A stretch of DNA of 64,000 bases from an uncultured Streptomyces sp. (GTDB lineage Bacteria; Actinomycetota; Actinomycetes; Streptomycetales; Streptomycetaceae), in the NCBI RefSeq assembly GCF_947488945.1, contig NZ_CANLBS010000013.1, positions 164,061 through 228,060 on the forward strand, given 5' to 3'. Below the pieces are notes generated by a model. It was not told the origin of the DNA and did not search any database. It saw nothing but the letters and a program-made list of their open reading frames with translations. The position numbers were made by a program, and so were the translations under genes. Below are positions 1 to 51,800 of the stretch, one piece after another (position 1 is the first letter of the stretch; each line of letters starts with the position of its first letter).

Positions 1-39521
<39,521 letters not shown>

Positions 39522-39576
39522 CAGAACGACTCCCAGCAGGCAGGACCGTGCGTGTGTTTCAGGACTGGCCGGCGCA
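39522..39576 (-). promoter_or_regulatory. 55-bp PKS A - PKS B gap with Shine-Dalgarno of PKS B
   Basis: The gap holds GGGAG (39530-39534), 8 nt before the PKS B ATG. There is no visible promoter or hairpin, so the two PKS genes are probably co-transcribed, giving a transcript of more than 57 kb. Confidence 0.7.
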
Positions 39577-39830
39577 TCAGGACGTGCCGAATTCTCTGTG
39601 GATCAGGTCGAACAGGTCGTCGGCGCTGGCCGCCGCCAGATCGTCCGTCGGTTCGGGGTCGGGGGCGGCTGCGGCCACGAGAGGGCCCGGATCGGCGCGG
39701 TCGAGCCGGTCGGCGAGGCGTCGCAGCCGGGTCCGGAGCGTGTCGGCTTCGTCGCCGTCGGGAGGTGTCTCCGCGAGGGCCGCTTCGAGCTTCTCCAGCT
39801 CGGCGACGGCCGCCGACCCCCTGCCCGGCC
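39577..39830 (-). other. C-terminal docking domain of PKS A
   Basis: After ACP3 there are about 80 residues with a charged helix (AVAELEKLEAALAE) and an acidic end (ADDLFDLIHREFGTS). This is the form of class 1 C-terminal docking domains. The next gene begins with a short charged coiled coil, the matching N-terminal type, supporting a PKS A to PKS B transfer. PKS C ends in a similar tail, so partner choice is not proven. Confidence 0.8.
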
Positions 39831-42800
39831 GGTCGGTGCCGGCCGCCCCGGTGGGGACGAGCAGGGAGCGCAGGTGGGCGGCGAGGGCGGCGGGGGTCGG
39901 GTGGTCGAAGACGAGGGTGGCGGGCAGGGTCCGGCCGGTGGCGGAGTTCAGCAGGTTGCGCAGTTCGACGGCGGTGAGCGAGGTGGTTCCGAGGTCGCGG
40001 AACGGCCGGTCCGGGTCGATGGCGGCGGGCGTCGGGTGGCCCAGCGCGACGGCGGTCCGGGCCACCACCAGGTCGAGCAGGATCTGTTCCTGCTCGGGTC
40101 CGGGTGCTGCGGCGAGCCGTTCGGCGAGGCCGGGCCCTTCGTCGTCGGGCGCGGTGTCGGCGGGCCGGGCGGCCTCGGGCAGCAGGGCCAGCAGCCGGCC
40201 GCCGCGGCCGGCGTCGACCGTCGGCCCGAAGCGGGCCCAGTCGACGTCGGCGACGCAGAGCGCCGTCTCCTGGCGCGCGACGGCGGCGAGCAGCGTCCGC
40301 ACGGCGTGCTCGGGCGTGAGGGGGGTGATGCCGGTGCGGTGCTGCTGCTCGGCGACGGCGGCGGCCGCGCCCATGCCGGTACCGGCCCACGGGCCCCAGG
40401 CGGCGGCGGTGGCGGTCGCGCCGCGGGCGCGGCGGCGGTCGGCGAGGGCGTCGAGCCAGGCGTTGGCGGCGGCGTAGGCGGCCTGTCCGGGGTTGCCGAC
40501 GACTCCGGCGAACGAGGTGAACAGCACGAAGGCGTCCAGGTCGAGGCCGGTGGTCAGTTGGTCGAGGTGGTGGGCGCCGAGGGTCTTGGCGTGCAGGGCG
40601 GTGGCGATCCGGTCGGGGGTGAGGGAGCCGATGACCGCGTCGTCCGCGATGCCCGCGGCGTGCACGACGGCGGTGAGCGGCTGGTTCTGCGGGAGCCGGT
40701 CGAGGAGGGCGGTGAGCGCGGCTCGGTCGGCGACGTCGCACGCGGCGAGGGTGACGCGGCTGCCGAGGGCGGTGAGTTCGGCGGCGAGTTCCGGTGCGCC
40801 GGGGGCGTCCTGGCCGCGCCGTCCGACGAGCAGCAGGTGCGGGGCGCCCCGGTGGGCGAGCCCGCGGGCCAGGTGGGAGCCGAGTGCCCCGGTGCCTCCG
40901 GTGATCAGCACGGTGCCGGTGGGCGTCCACTCCGGCGCGGGGCCCGCGGGTGCGTGGAGCGGGCGGCGGGCGAGCCGCCGGCCGAGGACGCCGGTGGCCC
41001 GTACGGCCGTCTGGTCCTCGCCGGCGGGGTGCGCGAGGAGCCCTGCGAGGCGGGCGCCGATCGTGGCGTCGAACACGGGCGGCAGGTCGACGAGTCCGCC
41101 CCAGACGGTGGGCAGTTCGAGAGCGGCCACCCGGCCGAGGCCCCAGACGGCGGCCTGGTCGGGGTCGGGCGCGGGGTCGTCGGCGCCGGTGGCGACGGCG
41201 CCGCGGGTGGCGCACCACAGCGGGGCGGTGGTCCCGGCGTCCTCGACGGCCTGGGTGAGCGTGGCGGTGGCAGCCGTGCAGCGGGGTCCGGTGCCCGGCA
41301 GGGCGAGGACGCCGGCCGGGTCGGCGTCCTGCGCGGCGGTGCGGATCCGGGCGGCGAGCGCGGCCCGGTCGATGCCGCCGGGGAGGGTGCGGGTGGTGGC
41401 GCCCGCGTGGTGCAGGGCGGTGCGGACGGATTCGGTCAGGCCGTCGTCGGCGCCCTCGGGCGGGGTGACCAGCAGCCAGGTGCCGGTGAGGGGGCCGGCC
41501 GGGTCGGGCAGCGGCTGCCAGGTGACGGTGTAGTGCAGGGGGCCGGTGTCCGTCCGGTGGCGCCGGGCGGCCAGTGCGGGCAGCAGATCGGCGAGGGTGG
41601 CGTCGCCGGGCACGCCGAGGGTGTCGGCGAGGGCGGCCGGGTCGCCGGTGGAGACGGCGGCCCAGAAGGCGGCGTCCGTCGGCGCGGTGGGCGCGGTGTC
41701 GGGCCAGTAGCGGGTGTGCTGGAACGGGTAGGGCGGCAGCGTGGCGGGCGGTCCGGGCGGGAAGTGCGCGGTGAGGTCGGCGTCCGTGCCGCGCGTCCAG
41801 TGGTGGGCGACGGCGGCGAGGAGGGTGGCGGCCTCGGGCCGGTCGCGGCGCAGAACGGGGACGGTGCCCGGGACCTGGACGCTGAGCACGCCGTCCGGGC
41901 CGAGTTCGAGACCGCGGGTCCCTTCGGGCAGCCGGTCGACGGCGTCGGCGAATCGGACGGGCTCGCGGATCTGGCGCACCCAGTAGCCGGGGGTGTCGAT
42001 CGCGCCGGGTGCGGTGGGCAGCACCGGGACGGTCGGCGGGTGGTAGGTCAGCGACTCGGCCACCTCGGCGAACGCGGCGAGCATCGGTTCCATCAGGTGG
42101 GAGTGGAACGCGTGCGACACCGTCAGCCGTTTCACCTTCCGTCCCTCGGTGCGCAGTCGGTCCTCCAGTGCGGCGATCGCGTCCGCGTCGCCCGAGACCG
42201 TCAGCGAGGCGGGGCCGTTGACGGCGGCGAGGTCGACCCCGTCGGGCAGCCGCAGCTCCTCCTCGGCGGCCTCCACCGCCAGCATCGCCCCGCCCTCGGG
42301 CAGGGCCTCCATCAGCCGGCCGCGCGCCGCCACCAGGGTGCAGGCGTCGTCCAGGGACAGCACCCCCGCGGCGTGCGCGGCGGCGAGTTCCCCGATCGAG
42401 TGGCCGACCAGGTGGTCCGGGACGACGCCCCAGGACTGCAGCAGCCGCACCAGCGCCACTTGGAGGGCGAAGAGGGCCGGTTGCGTGTACGCGGTGCGGT
42501 CCAGCGCGGCCGCGTCACCGTGGACGACCTCGCGCAGGGGCCGGTCCAGGTCGAGCCGGGCGCAGACCGCGTCGAAGGCGTCCGCGAACACCGGGTACGT
42601 CTCGTACAGTCCGCGGCCCATGCCGGCCCGTTGCGCGCCCTGGCCGGTGAAGAGGAACGCGAGGCCGCCGCTGCCGGCTTCGCCGCGGGCGACGTGGGGG
42701 GCCGGTTCTCCGGCGGCGAGGGCCGCGAGGCCGGCCGCGTACCCCTCGGGGCTGTCGGCGGTGACCACGGCGCGGTGTTCGGGGCCCTGGCTGGTGCGGG

Positions 42801-45800
42801 CGAGGGTGCGTCCGACGGCGGCCGGGTCGGTGCCGGGGGTGAGGGCGAGGGTCCGCAGCCGGCCGGCCCTGGCGCGCAGCGCCGCCGCCGAGCGGGCGGA
42901 GAACGCCCAGGGCAGCGGGGCGGACGGTGGCGGGGCGGCGGCCTGTGGGGGCTCCTGTGCCTGTTCGAGTACGACGTGGGCGTTGGTGCCGCTGATCCCG
43001 AAGGCGGACACGGCGGCCCGCCGCGGCCGGTCCGGCCGGTCCGGCCAGGGGGTGTGGGCGGTGAGCAGGCGTACCGCGCCGGAGTCCCAGTCGACGCCGG
43101 GGGTGGGCGCGTCCACGTGCAGGGTGCGGGGCAGTTCCGCGTGGAGCATGCTCTCGACCATCTTGATGACGCCGGCGATCCCGGCGGCGGCCTGGGTGTG
43201 GCCGATGTTGGACTTGACCGAGCCGAGCCAGAGCGGCTCCTCCCGGTCCTGCCCGTACGTCGCGAGCAGCGCCTCGGCCTCGATCGGGTCGCCGAGGGAG
43301 GTGCCGGTGCCGTGGGCCTCGACGGCGTCGACGTCGGCGGGCCGGAGCCCCGCCGAGGCCAGGGCGGCCCGGATCACCCGTTGCTGGGAGGGTCCGTTGG
43401 GGGCGGTGAGGCCGTTGGAGGCGCCGTCCTGGTTGACCGCGCTGCCGCGCACCAGGGCCAGCACCCGGTGGCCGTTGCGGCGGGCGTCGGAGAGCCGTTC
43501 CAGCAGGACCAGGCCGACCCCCTCGCCCCAGCCGGTGCCGTCGGCGGCGGCGGCGAAGGGCTTGCAGCGGCCGTCTGCGGCGAGGCCGCGCTGGTGGCCG
43601 AACTCGATGAAGGCGGTGGGGCCGGCCATGACGGTGACGCCTCCGGCGACCGCCATCGAGCACTCCCCCGCGCGCAGCGACTGGGCGGCCAGGTGCAGGG
43701 CGACCAGGGACGCGGAGCAGGCGGTGTCGACGGTGACCGCGGGGCCTTCGAGGCCGAAGGCGTAGGAGACGCGGCCGGACAGGACGCTGGCCGCGCTGCC
43801 GGTGGCGATCTGTCCTTCGAGCCCCGAGCCGGTGGCGGGGATCAGCCGGGCGTAGTCCTGGCCGTTGGTGCCGGCGAAGACGCCGATCCGCTGTCCGCGC
43901 AACGCCATGGGGGCGAGGCCCGCCCGCTCGAAGAGTTCCCACGATCCTTCCAGCAGCAGGCGCTGCTGGGGGTCCATCGCCAGGGCCTCGCGGGGCGAGA
44001 TGGAGAACAGGCCGGCGTCGAAGCCGGCGGCGTCCGGGAGGAACGCGCCGCGGCGGGCGAAGGCGGGGGCGTCGGTGAGGTCCCAGCCCCGGTCGGCGGG
44101 GAGGTCGCCGACGGCGTCCACGCCGCGGGCGAGCAGGTCCCAGAACTGCTCGGGGGTGGACGCGCCGGGGAACCGGCAGCTGGTCGCCACGATCGCGATC
44201 GGGTCCTCGGACGCGGTGGCGGCCGTGTCCGGCGGCACGGCGGGGGCGTCCGCCCCGGTGGCGCCGGTGAGTTCGGCGCGCAGACGGGCGGCGAGGGCGG
44301 CGGGCGTCGGGTGGTCGAAGACGAGTCCGGCGGGCAGTCGCAGACCGGTGGCGGTGCGCAGCGCGTTGCGGAGTTCGACGGCGGTGAGCGAGTCGAAGCC
44401 GAGGTCGCGGAACGCCTTGTCGCGGTGGATGGCGTCGGGTGTGCCGTGGCCGAGCACGGCGGCGGCCCGCGTCCGGACCAGTTCCTCCACGAGGCGGCGT
44501 GCCTCGCCCTCGCCCGCCGCCGCCAGTCGGCCGGCGAACTCGGTGACGCCGCCGGGGGCGGTGGCGGCCCGGCCGGAGGCGAGTGCGGGGGCGAGTGCGG
44601 TGAGCAGAGGGCTGGGGCGGACGGCGGTGAAGGCGGCGGCGAACCGGGCCCGGTCCAGGTCCGCGACGACCGGCGCGGCCTCGTCCCCGGCGGTCCGCAG
44701 CAGCCGCAGCAGGGCGTGGGTGGCGGGGCCGACGGGCAGCGGGGCGAGTCCGGCCCGGCGCAGCCGGTGGACGAGCGCCTCGTCGCCGGCCATGCCCGCC
44801 TCCGCCCACGGCCCCCAGCCGATCGACACGGCGGGCAGCCCGTCGGAGCGGCGGCGGGCGGCGAGCGCGTCGAGGTGGGCGTTGGCGGCGGCGTAGTTGG
44901 CCTGTCCGGCCGTGCCGACGGCGCCGGTGAAGGAGGAGAAGAGGACGAAGGAGTCGAGCGTGAGGTCGCGGGTCAGTTCGTCCAGGAGGTCGGCGGCCAG
45001 GGTCTTGGCCCGCAGCACCTGTTCGAAGCGGTCGGGGGTGAGGGCGCCCACGACTCCGTCGTCCACCAGTCCGGCGGCGTGGACGACGGCGGTGAGCGGG
45101 TGTTCCGGCGGGATGCCGGCCAGCAGCGCGGCGAGGGCGTCCCGGTCGGCGGCGTCGCAGGCGACGACGGTGGTCGGGGTGCCCGCGGCGGTGAGGTCGG
45201 CGGCGAGGTCGGCGGCGCCGGGGGCGTCCGGGCCGCGTCGGCCGGCCAGCAGCAGCCGGACCGTGCCGCCGCACTGCCGGGCGAGCGCGCCAGCCACCTG
45301 CGCGCCGAGTGCCCCGGTGCCGCCGGTGATCAGGACGGTTCCGCCGGGGCGGACGGCGGGGGCGACCGCCGCGGGCAGCGGACCGGCGGGGACGAGCCTG
45401 CGGGCGTGGACGCCGTCGGCGCGGACGGCGACCTGGTCCTCGGGGGCCGGTCCGTGCGCCGCCAGCACGGCGACGAGCCGGTCTCCGGCGCGGGCGTCGA
45501 GGTGGGCGGGCAGATCCACCAGACCGCCCCACCCGTGCGGGTGTTCGAGGGCAGCGACCCGGCCGAAGCCCCAGATCCGGGCCTGGGTGGGGCTTGCGGG
45601 CGCATCGGACCGGCCGACGGTGACGGCTCCCCGGGTGAGGCACCACAACGGCGCGTCGAGGTCGCTGTCGGCGAGGGCCTGGGTCAGCGCCAGGGTCGCC
45701 GCGAGCCCGCGGTCGAGTGCGGCGCCCGGCCGCACGGGGCGCTCGTCGAGGCCCAGCAGCGACACCACCGCCCGCACACCGTCGAAGGCGCGCAGCCGCT

Positions 45801-48800
45801 CGGCGAGGACGGTCCGGTCCTCCCCCGCGTCGGTCAGCTCCACGACGGTGGCCCCGCCCCGCCGCAGGGCGTCGGCGACACCGGTGGCCGGAGAGTCACC
45901 GGCCTCCCCCGGCCGGACCAGCAACCAGGTGCCGTCGAGGACGGCGGGCGGCGGTGCGACGGGCTGCCAGGCGGCGCGGTAGCACCAGGCGTCGGCGGCG
46001 GACTCCTCGCGCCGCCGGTCCCGCCAGGTCGTGAGGTAGGGCATCAGTTCGGCCAGGCCGTCACGGGCGGTGCCGCCCGGCTCGCCCGGCAGCCCGAGCG
46101 TTCCCGCGAGCCCGTCGAGGTCGCGACGGGCCACGGCCGACCAGAACCGCGCCTCGGCGGGGTCCCGCGCCTCCTGCCGGCCGGAGCCGGGGTTCTGCGC
46201 GGCCAGCCAGTACCGCTCGCGCTGGAAGGCGTACGTGGGCAGGGCCACCGGGCGTCCGCCGAGCCGGTCGAAGAACCGGGCCCAGGCGACCGTGCCGCCG
46301 TGGACGTGCAGCGCGGACACGGCACGCACCGCCGTGCCGGGTTCGTCCTGTCCGGGGCGCAGCAGGGGCAGGGTGACCACGTCTTCGGCGATGCGGCCCA
46401 CCAGCGCGGACAGCACGGCGTCCGGGCCGAGTTCGAGATACGCCCGCACGTCCGGCAGCGCGGCCACCGCGTCCGCGAACCGCACCGGCTCCCGGATCTG
46501 ACCCACCCAGTACCCGGCGGTGGCCGGGTCACCGGGGGCGGTCGGGACGAGCCGGAGGGACGGGGCGTGGTAGGTCAGCGACTCCGCGACCCGCGTGAAC
46601 TCCGCGAGCATCGGCTCCATCAGATGCGAGTGGAACGCGTGCGAGACCGTCAGCCGCTTGACCCGCCGGCCCTCCGCCCGCAGCCGGGACTCCAGGCCGG
46701 ATATCGCCTCCGCATCGCCAGAGACCGTCAGGGAGTCGGGGCCGTTGACGGCAGCGAGGCAGACACCCTCCGGCAGAACCAGATCCCCCTCGGCCGCCTC
46801 CACCGCCAGCATCGCCCCACCCTCGGGCAACGCCTCCATCAACCGCGCACGCGCCGACACCAGCGCGCACGCGTCGTCCAGCGACAAGATCCCCGCCACG
46901 TGCGCGGCCGCCAGCTCGCCGATCGAATGGCCCACCAGGTGGTCCGGGACGACACCCCATGACTCCAGCAGCCGGAACAACGCCACCTGCAACGCGAACA
47001 ACGCCGGCTGCGTGTAACCGGTCCGGTTCAACGCAGCGCCGTCTTCACCGAACACCACCTTCCGCAGGGGGAGTTCTAGTTCGGTGCGCGCGCAGACCGC
47101 GTCGAACGCCTCTGCGAACACGGGGTACGCCTCGTACAGTCCCTGCCCCATCCCGGCCCGCTGCGCGCCCTGGCCGGTGAAGAGGAAGGCGGTGCGCGAA
47201 GCGGTGGCGGAGGCCGACGGATGCGTGCCCTCGCCGCGCGCCAGCTCATCGAGTCCGTGCAGCAGTTCGGCACGGTCCGCGCCGACCACCGCCGCGCGGT
47301 GCTCCAGCGCGGCGCGGCGGGTCGCGAGAGACAGGCCGACGTCGGCGGGGTGCAGTCCGCCCACGGCGGCGCGCAGCCGGGCGGCCTGGGCGCGCAGCGC
47401 CTGAGGGGACGCGGCGGAGACGATCCACGGCACGACCGCGGCGGGGCGGTCGGCCGGCTCGGGGCGGTCGGTCGGCTCGGGGCGGTCGTCGCGGGTGGGC
47501 GACGGCTGCGGCGGGGCTTCCTCCAGGACGGTGTGCGCGTTGGTGCCGCTGATCCCGAACGAGGAGACGGCGGCCCGGCGGGGGCGGCCGGCGGCCGGCC
47601 AGGGGCGTTCCTCGGTCAGCAGGGCGACGGCGCCGGAGGACCAGTCGACGTGCGGGGAGGGCGCGTCGACGTGGAGGGTGCGCGGCAGCACGCCGTGCCG
47701 CATCGCCTGCACCATCTTGATCACGCCGGCGACACCCGCCGCGGCCTGGGTGTGACCGACGTTGGACTTGAACGAGCCCAGCCACAGGGGCTGTTCGCGG
47801 TCGTGCCCGTAGGTGGCGAGCAGCGCCTGCGCCTCAATGGGGTCGCCCAGGGAGGTACCGGTGCCGTGGGCCTCGACGGCGTCCACGTCGGAGGGGGCGA
47901 GCCCGGCGTCGGCGAGGGCGGAGCGGATGACGCGTTCCTGCGAGCGGCCGTTGGGCGCGGTCAGGCCGTTGGAGGCGCCGTCCTGGTTGACCGCGGAGCC
48001 GCGCACCACGGCGAGGACGTGGTGCCCGCGCGCGCGGGCGTCGGAGAGGCGCTCTACCACCAGCACCCCGGCGCCCTCGGACCAGCCGGTTCCGTCGGCC
48101 GAGGCGGCGAACGACTTGCAGCGGCCGTCGGGGGCGAGGCCGCGCTGCTTGCTGAAGTCCACGAAGACCCCGGGCGTCGCCATCACGGTGACCCCGCCCA
48201 CCACGGCCATCGAGCACTCCCCGGCCCGGATCGACCGGGCCGCCCAGTGCAGGGCGACCAGGGACGAGGAGCAGGCGGTGTCGACGGTGACGGCCGGGCC
48301 CTCGAAGCCGAAGGTGTACGCGACACGGCCGGAGACCACGCTGCCCGCGCTGCCGGTGGCCCGGTACCCCTCGACTTCGGCGGGGGCGTCGGCGGCGGTC
48401 GCGTAGTCGTGGTACATGACTCCGGCGAAGACCCCGGTGTCGGTGCCGCGCAGGGTGGCCGGGTCGATCCCGGCGCGTTCGAACGCCTCCCAGGACAGTT
48501 CCAGCAGCAGCCGCTGCTGGGGGTCCATGGCGAGCGCCTCGCGCGGGGACACGCCGAACAGGCCCGCGTCGAAGTCGGCGGCGTCGTGCAGGAAACCGCC
48601 GTGGCGGGCGTAGGTGGTACCGGGACGTTCCGGGTCGGGGTCATGCAGGCGGCCGAGGTCCCAGCCGCGGTCGGTGGGGAAGGCGCTGATCCCGTCGCGG
48701 CCCTCGCGGACCATCCGCCACAGTTCTTCGGGGCTGTCGACACCACCCGGGTAGCGGCAGCTCATCGCGACGATCGCGAGGGGCTCGTCGGTGGCGGGCG

Positions 48801-51800
48801 TCGTCGTGGGCGGGGGTTGTTGCGGCTGTCCGGAGCCGCCCAGTTCGGCGCGCAGGTGGGCGGCCAGTTCGGCGGGGCTGGGGTGCGAGAAGACGAGGGT
48901 GGCGGGCAGCCGGAGGCCGGTGGCGGCGGCGAGCCGGTTGCGCAGTTCGACGCCGGTGAGCGAGTCGAAACCCAGCTCGCGGAAGGTGCGGGTCTCCTCG
49001 ACGCGGGCCGACGGCGGGTGGCCCAGCACCGCGCCGACGGCCGTGCGGACGAGCGTGCCGACGGCCCGGTCCCGCTCGGCGGGGGGCAGCGCGGCCAGGG
49101 CGGTGGCGTCGGTGGCCGGACCGGGACCGGCCGCCCGGCGGAGGTCACGCCGGACGAGGTGGCGCAGCAGCGGGGAGGCGGGCTCGCGGGGTGCGGGTTC
49201 GGCCGCGACGGCGAGGACGTGGGCGCGTTCCGAGGCCGTGGCCGCGTCGAGCAGGGCGACGCCCTGACCGGGGGTGAGCGCGCCGCCGAGCGCGGCGAAG
49301 CGGTGGCGGTCGGCGGCGCGCAGCGAGGCGGCCATGCCTTCGGCGCCGTCCCAGAGTCCCCAGGCCACCGAGACCGCGGGCAGCCCTTGGGAGCGGCGGT
49401 GAGCGGCGAGGGTGTCGAGGAAGGCGTTGGCGGCGGCGTAGGCGGCCTGGCCGGCGGTTCCGAAGGCGGCGGCGACGGAGGAGAAGAGGACGAAGGAGGT
49501 GAGGTCCCGGTCCCGGGTGGCTTCGTCGAGGAGCGCGGCGGCGTCCGCCTTCGGGCGGAGCACGGCGGCGGCGCGCTCCGGCGTCAGCGAGGTCAGCAGG
49601 CCGTCGTCGACGATGCCCGCGGTGTGCACGACGGAGGTGACGGGGTGGGCGTCGAGGACGGCGTCGAGCACCGCCCGGTCGGCGCAGTCTCCGGCGACGA
49701 CCGTCACGGTCGTTCCGACGGCGGCGAGTTCCTCGACCAGGGCGCGGGCACCCGGCGCCTCGGGGCCGCGCCGGCTGAGCAGGACCAGGTGGCGGACGCC
49801 GTGCGCACCGGCCAGGTGCCGGGCGACATGGACGCCGAGCGCTCCGGTCCCGCCGGTGATCAGCACCGTGTCGGCCGGCCCCCAGGGCGCGCCGGCCGGG
49901 ACGGGCAGCCGGACGGCGCGCGGGGCGAGGGGAGCGCCGCCCCGGATCGCGAGCTGGGGTTCGGTTGCGGTGAGGGCGAGCAGCGCACGGAGATCGGTGG
50001 CGCGGGCGTCTCCGTCCAGGTCCACCAGGGCGAATCGGTCCGGGTGTTCGGTCTGCGCGGAGCGCAGCAGTCCGTGGACGGCGGCGGCCGCGGGGTCGAG
50101 GTGGTGGCCGTCCCCCTCCGCCGCGGCGACGGCGCCCCGGGTGACGACGACGAGCCTGCTCGCGGCGAACCGCGCGTCGGCGAGCCACGCCTGTACGAGG
50201 TCGAGTGCGGCCAGGACGGTGTCGTGGGTGCGCCGGACGGCCTCGTCCCCGGTCACCGCGGCGGGGCCGGCGCAAACGCCCAGGCAGGCGACGACGGTGT
50301 CCGGCGCCGGGCCCGGCAGTGCGGCGAGCGCGGCGAGGTCCGGGTGTACGGCCAGGCCGGCCCCGGCGGCATCGAGGGTGTCGAGCAGCGCGGTGGTGCC
50401 GACAGGCATGGCGGCGAGGGACGCGGGCCGGCTCCCGTGCTCCGCGTCGGGCAGGGCGGGGACCGCGGACGGGCCCGCAGCGTCCGCAGCCGGGACCGGG
50501 CTCCAGTCGACGCCGTACAGCACTCCGGCGCGCGCGTCGCGGAGTGCGTCGGCGGTCACCGGCCGGAACGCGAGAGAGGTGGCGGTGAGGACCGGGGCTC
50601 CGGCCGGGTCGGCGAGGTGGACGGCGTACTCGTCGGGGCCGCGCCGGGTGAGACGTACACGCAGCGCCTGCGCCCCGGTGGCGTGCAGGGTGACGCCGGA
50701 CCAGGCGAACGGCAGCAGAAGGGCGTCGTCGCGGATCAGGCCGGCCGCGCCGAGGGCGTGCAGGGCCGCGTCGAAGACGGCCGCCTGCGGGCTCCCGTCG
50801 AGTTCCACCTCGGCGTGGACGCTGTCGCCGTCCCGCCAGACCGCGCGCAGGCCCCGGAACGCCGGGCCGTAAGCGAGACCGGCGGCGGCGAGTGCGTCGT
50901 AGGCGGCGGGAACGCTCGGGCCTACGGGCGGCCAGGCGGTGGGCGGGGCGGGTGCGTCGGCGGGGGTGGCGGCGGTGAGCAGGCCGGCGGCGTGGACGGT
51001 CCACGCCGCGCCCGCGTCACCGTCGGGGCGGCTGCGGACCTCGACCTGCGGTCCCACCACGCCGACCTGGAGCTGGGTGCCGCCGTCGCCGGGCAGCACC
51101 AGGGGTGCGCGCAGGGTGAGTTCGGCGAGCGCAGGCAGTCCGACGTGGCCGCCGGCGTGCAGTGCCAGGTCGACGAGGGCGGTGCCCGGCAGCACCACGC
51201 GTCCGTGCACGACGTGGTCCGCGAGCCAGGGGTGCGTGGCCGGGGAGATCCGTCCGGTGAGGACGGTCCGGTCGTCCCCTGCGACGGGAACGACCGCGCC
51301 GAGCAGCGAATGGTCCGCCGCGCCGAGCCCTGCGGCGGCGAGCGGGGCCGGGGAGACGGCGTCGGCGGCGGGCCAGTAGCGGGTGTGCTGGAAGGGGTAG
51401 CCGGGAAGCTCGACGTGGGCGGCGGGGCCGGGGCCGGCCACGGCGTTCCAGTCGGGTCCGCCGCCCCGCGTCCAGAGCGCGGCGAGTGCGGCGGTGACGG
51501 TGTCCGCCTCGTCCTGGCGGGCGCGGAGCGCGGGTACGGCGAGGGCGTCGGTGACGGTCTGAGGCACCAGCGCGGACAGCACCCCGTCGGGGCCGAGTTC
51601 GAGGAACGTGCGGACCGCCGGCAGCGCGGTCAGGGCGTCGGCGAACCGGACGGGTGCGCGCACCTGGCCGACCCAGTACGCGGCGGTGGCCGGGTCACCC
51701 GACGCGGTGGGAACGAGGGGAACGGCGGCGGTCCGGTACGTCAGCGACTCCGCGACCCCCGCGAACTCCGCCAGCATGGGCTCCATCAGATGCGAGTGGA

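Noticed and set aside
39522..39576. A separate promoter for PKS B
   Set aside because: The gap is only 55 bp and shows just a Shine-Dalgarno, with no promoter-like boxes or hairpin.
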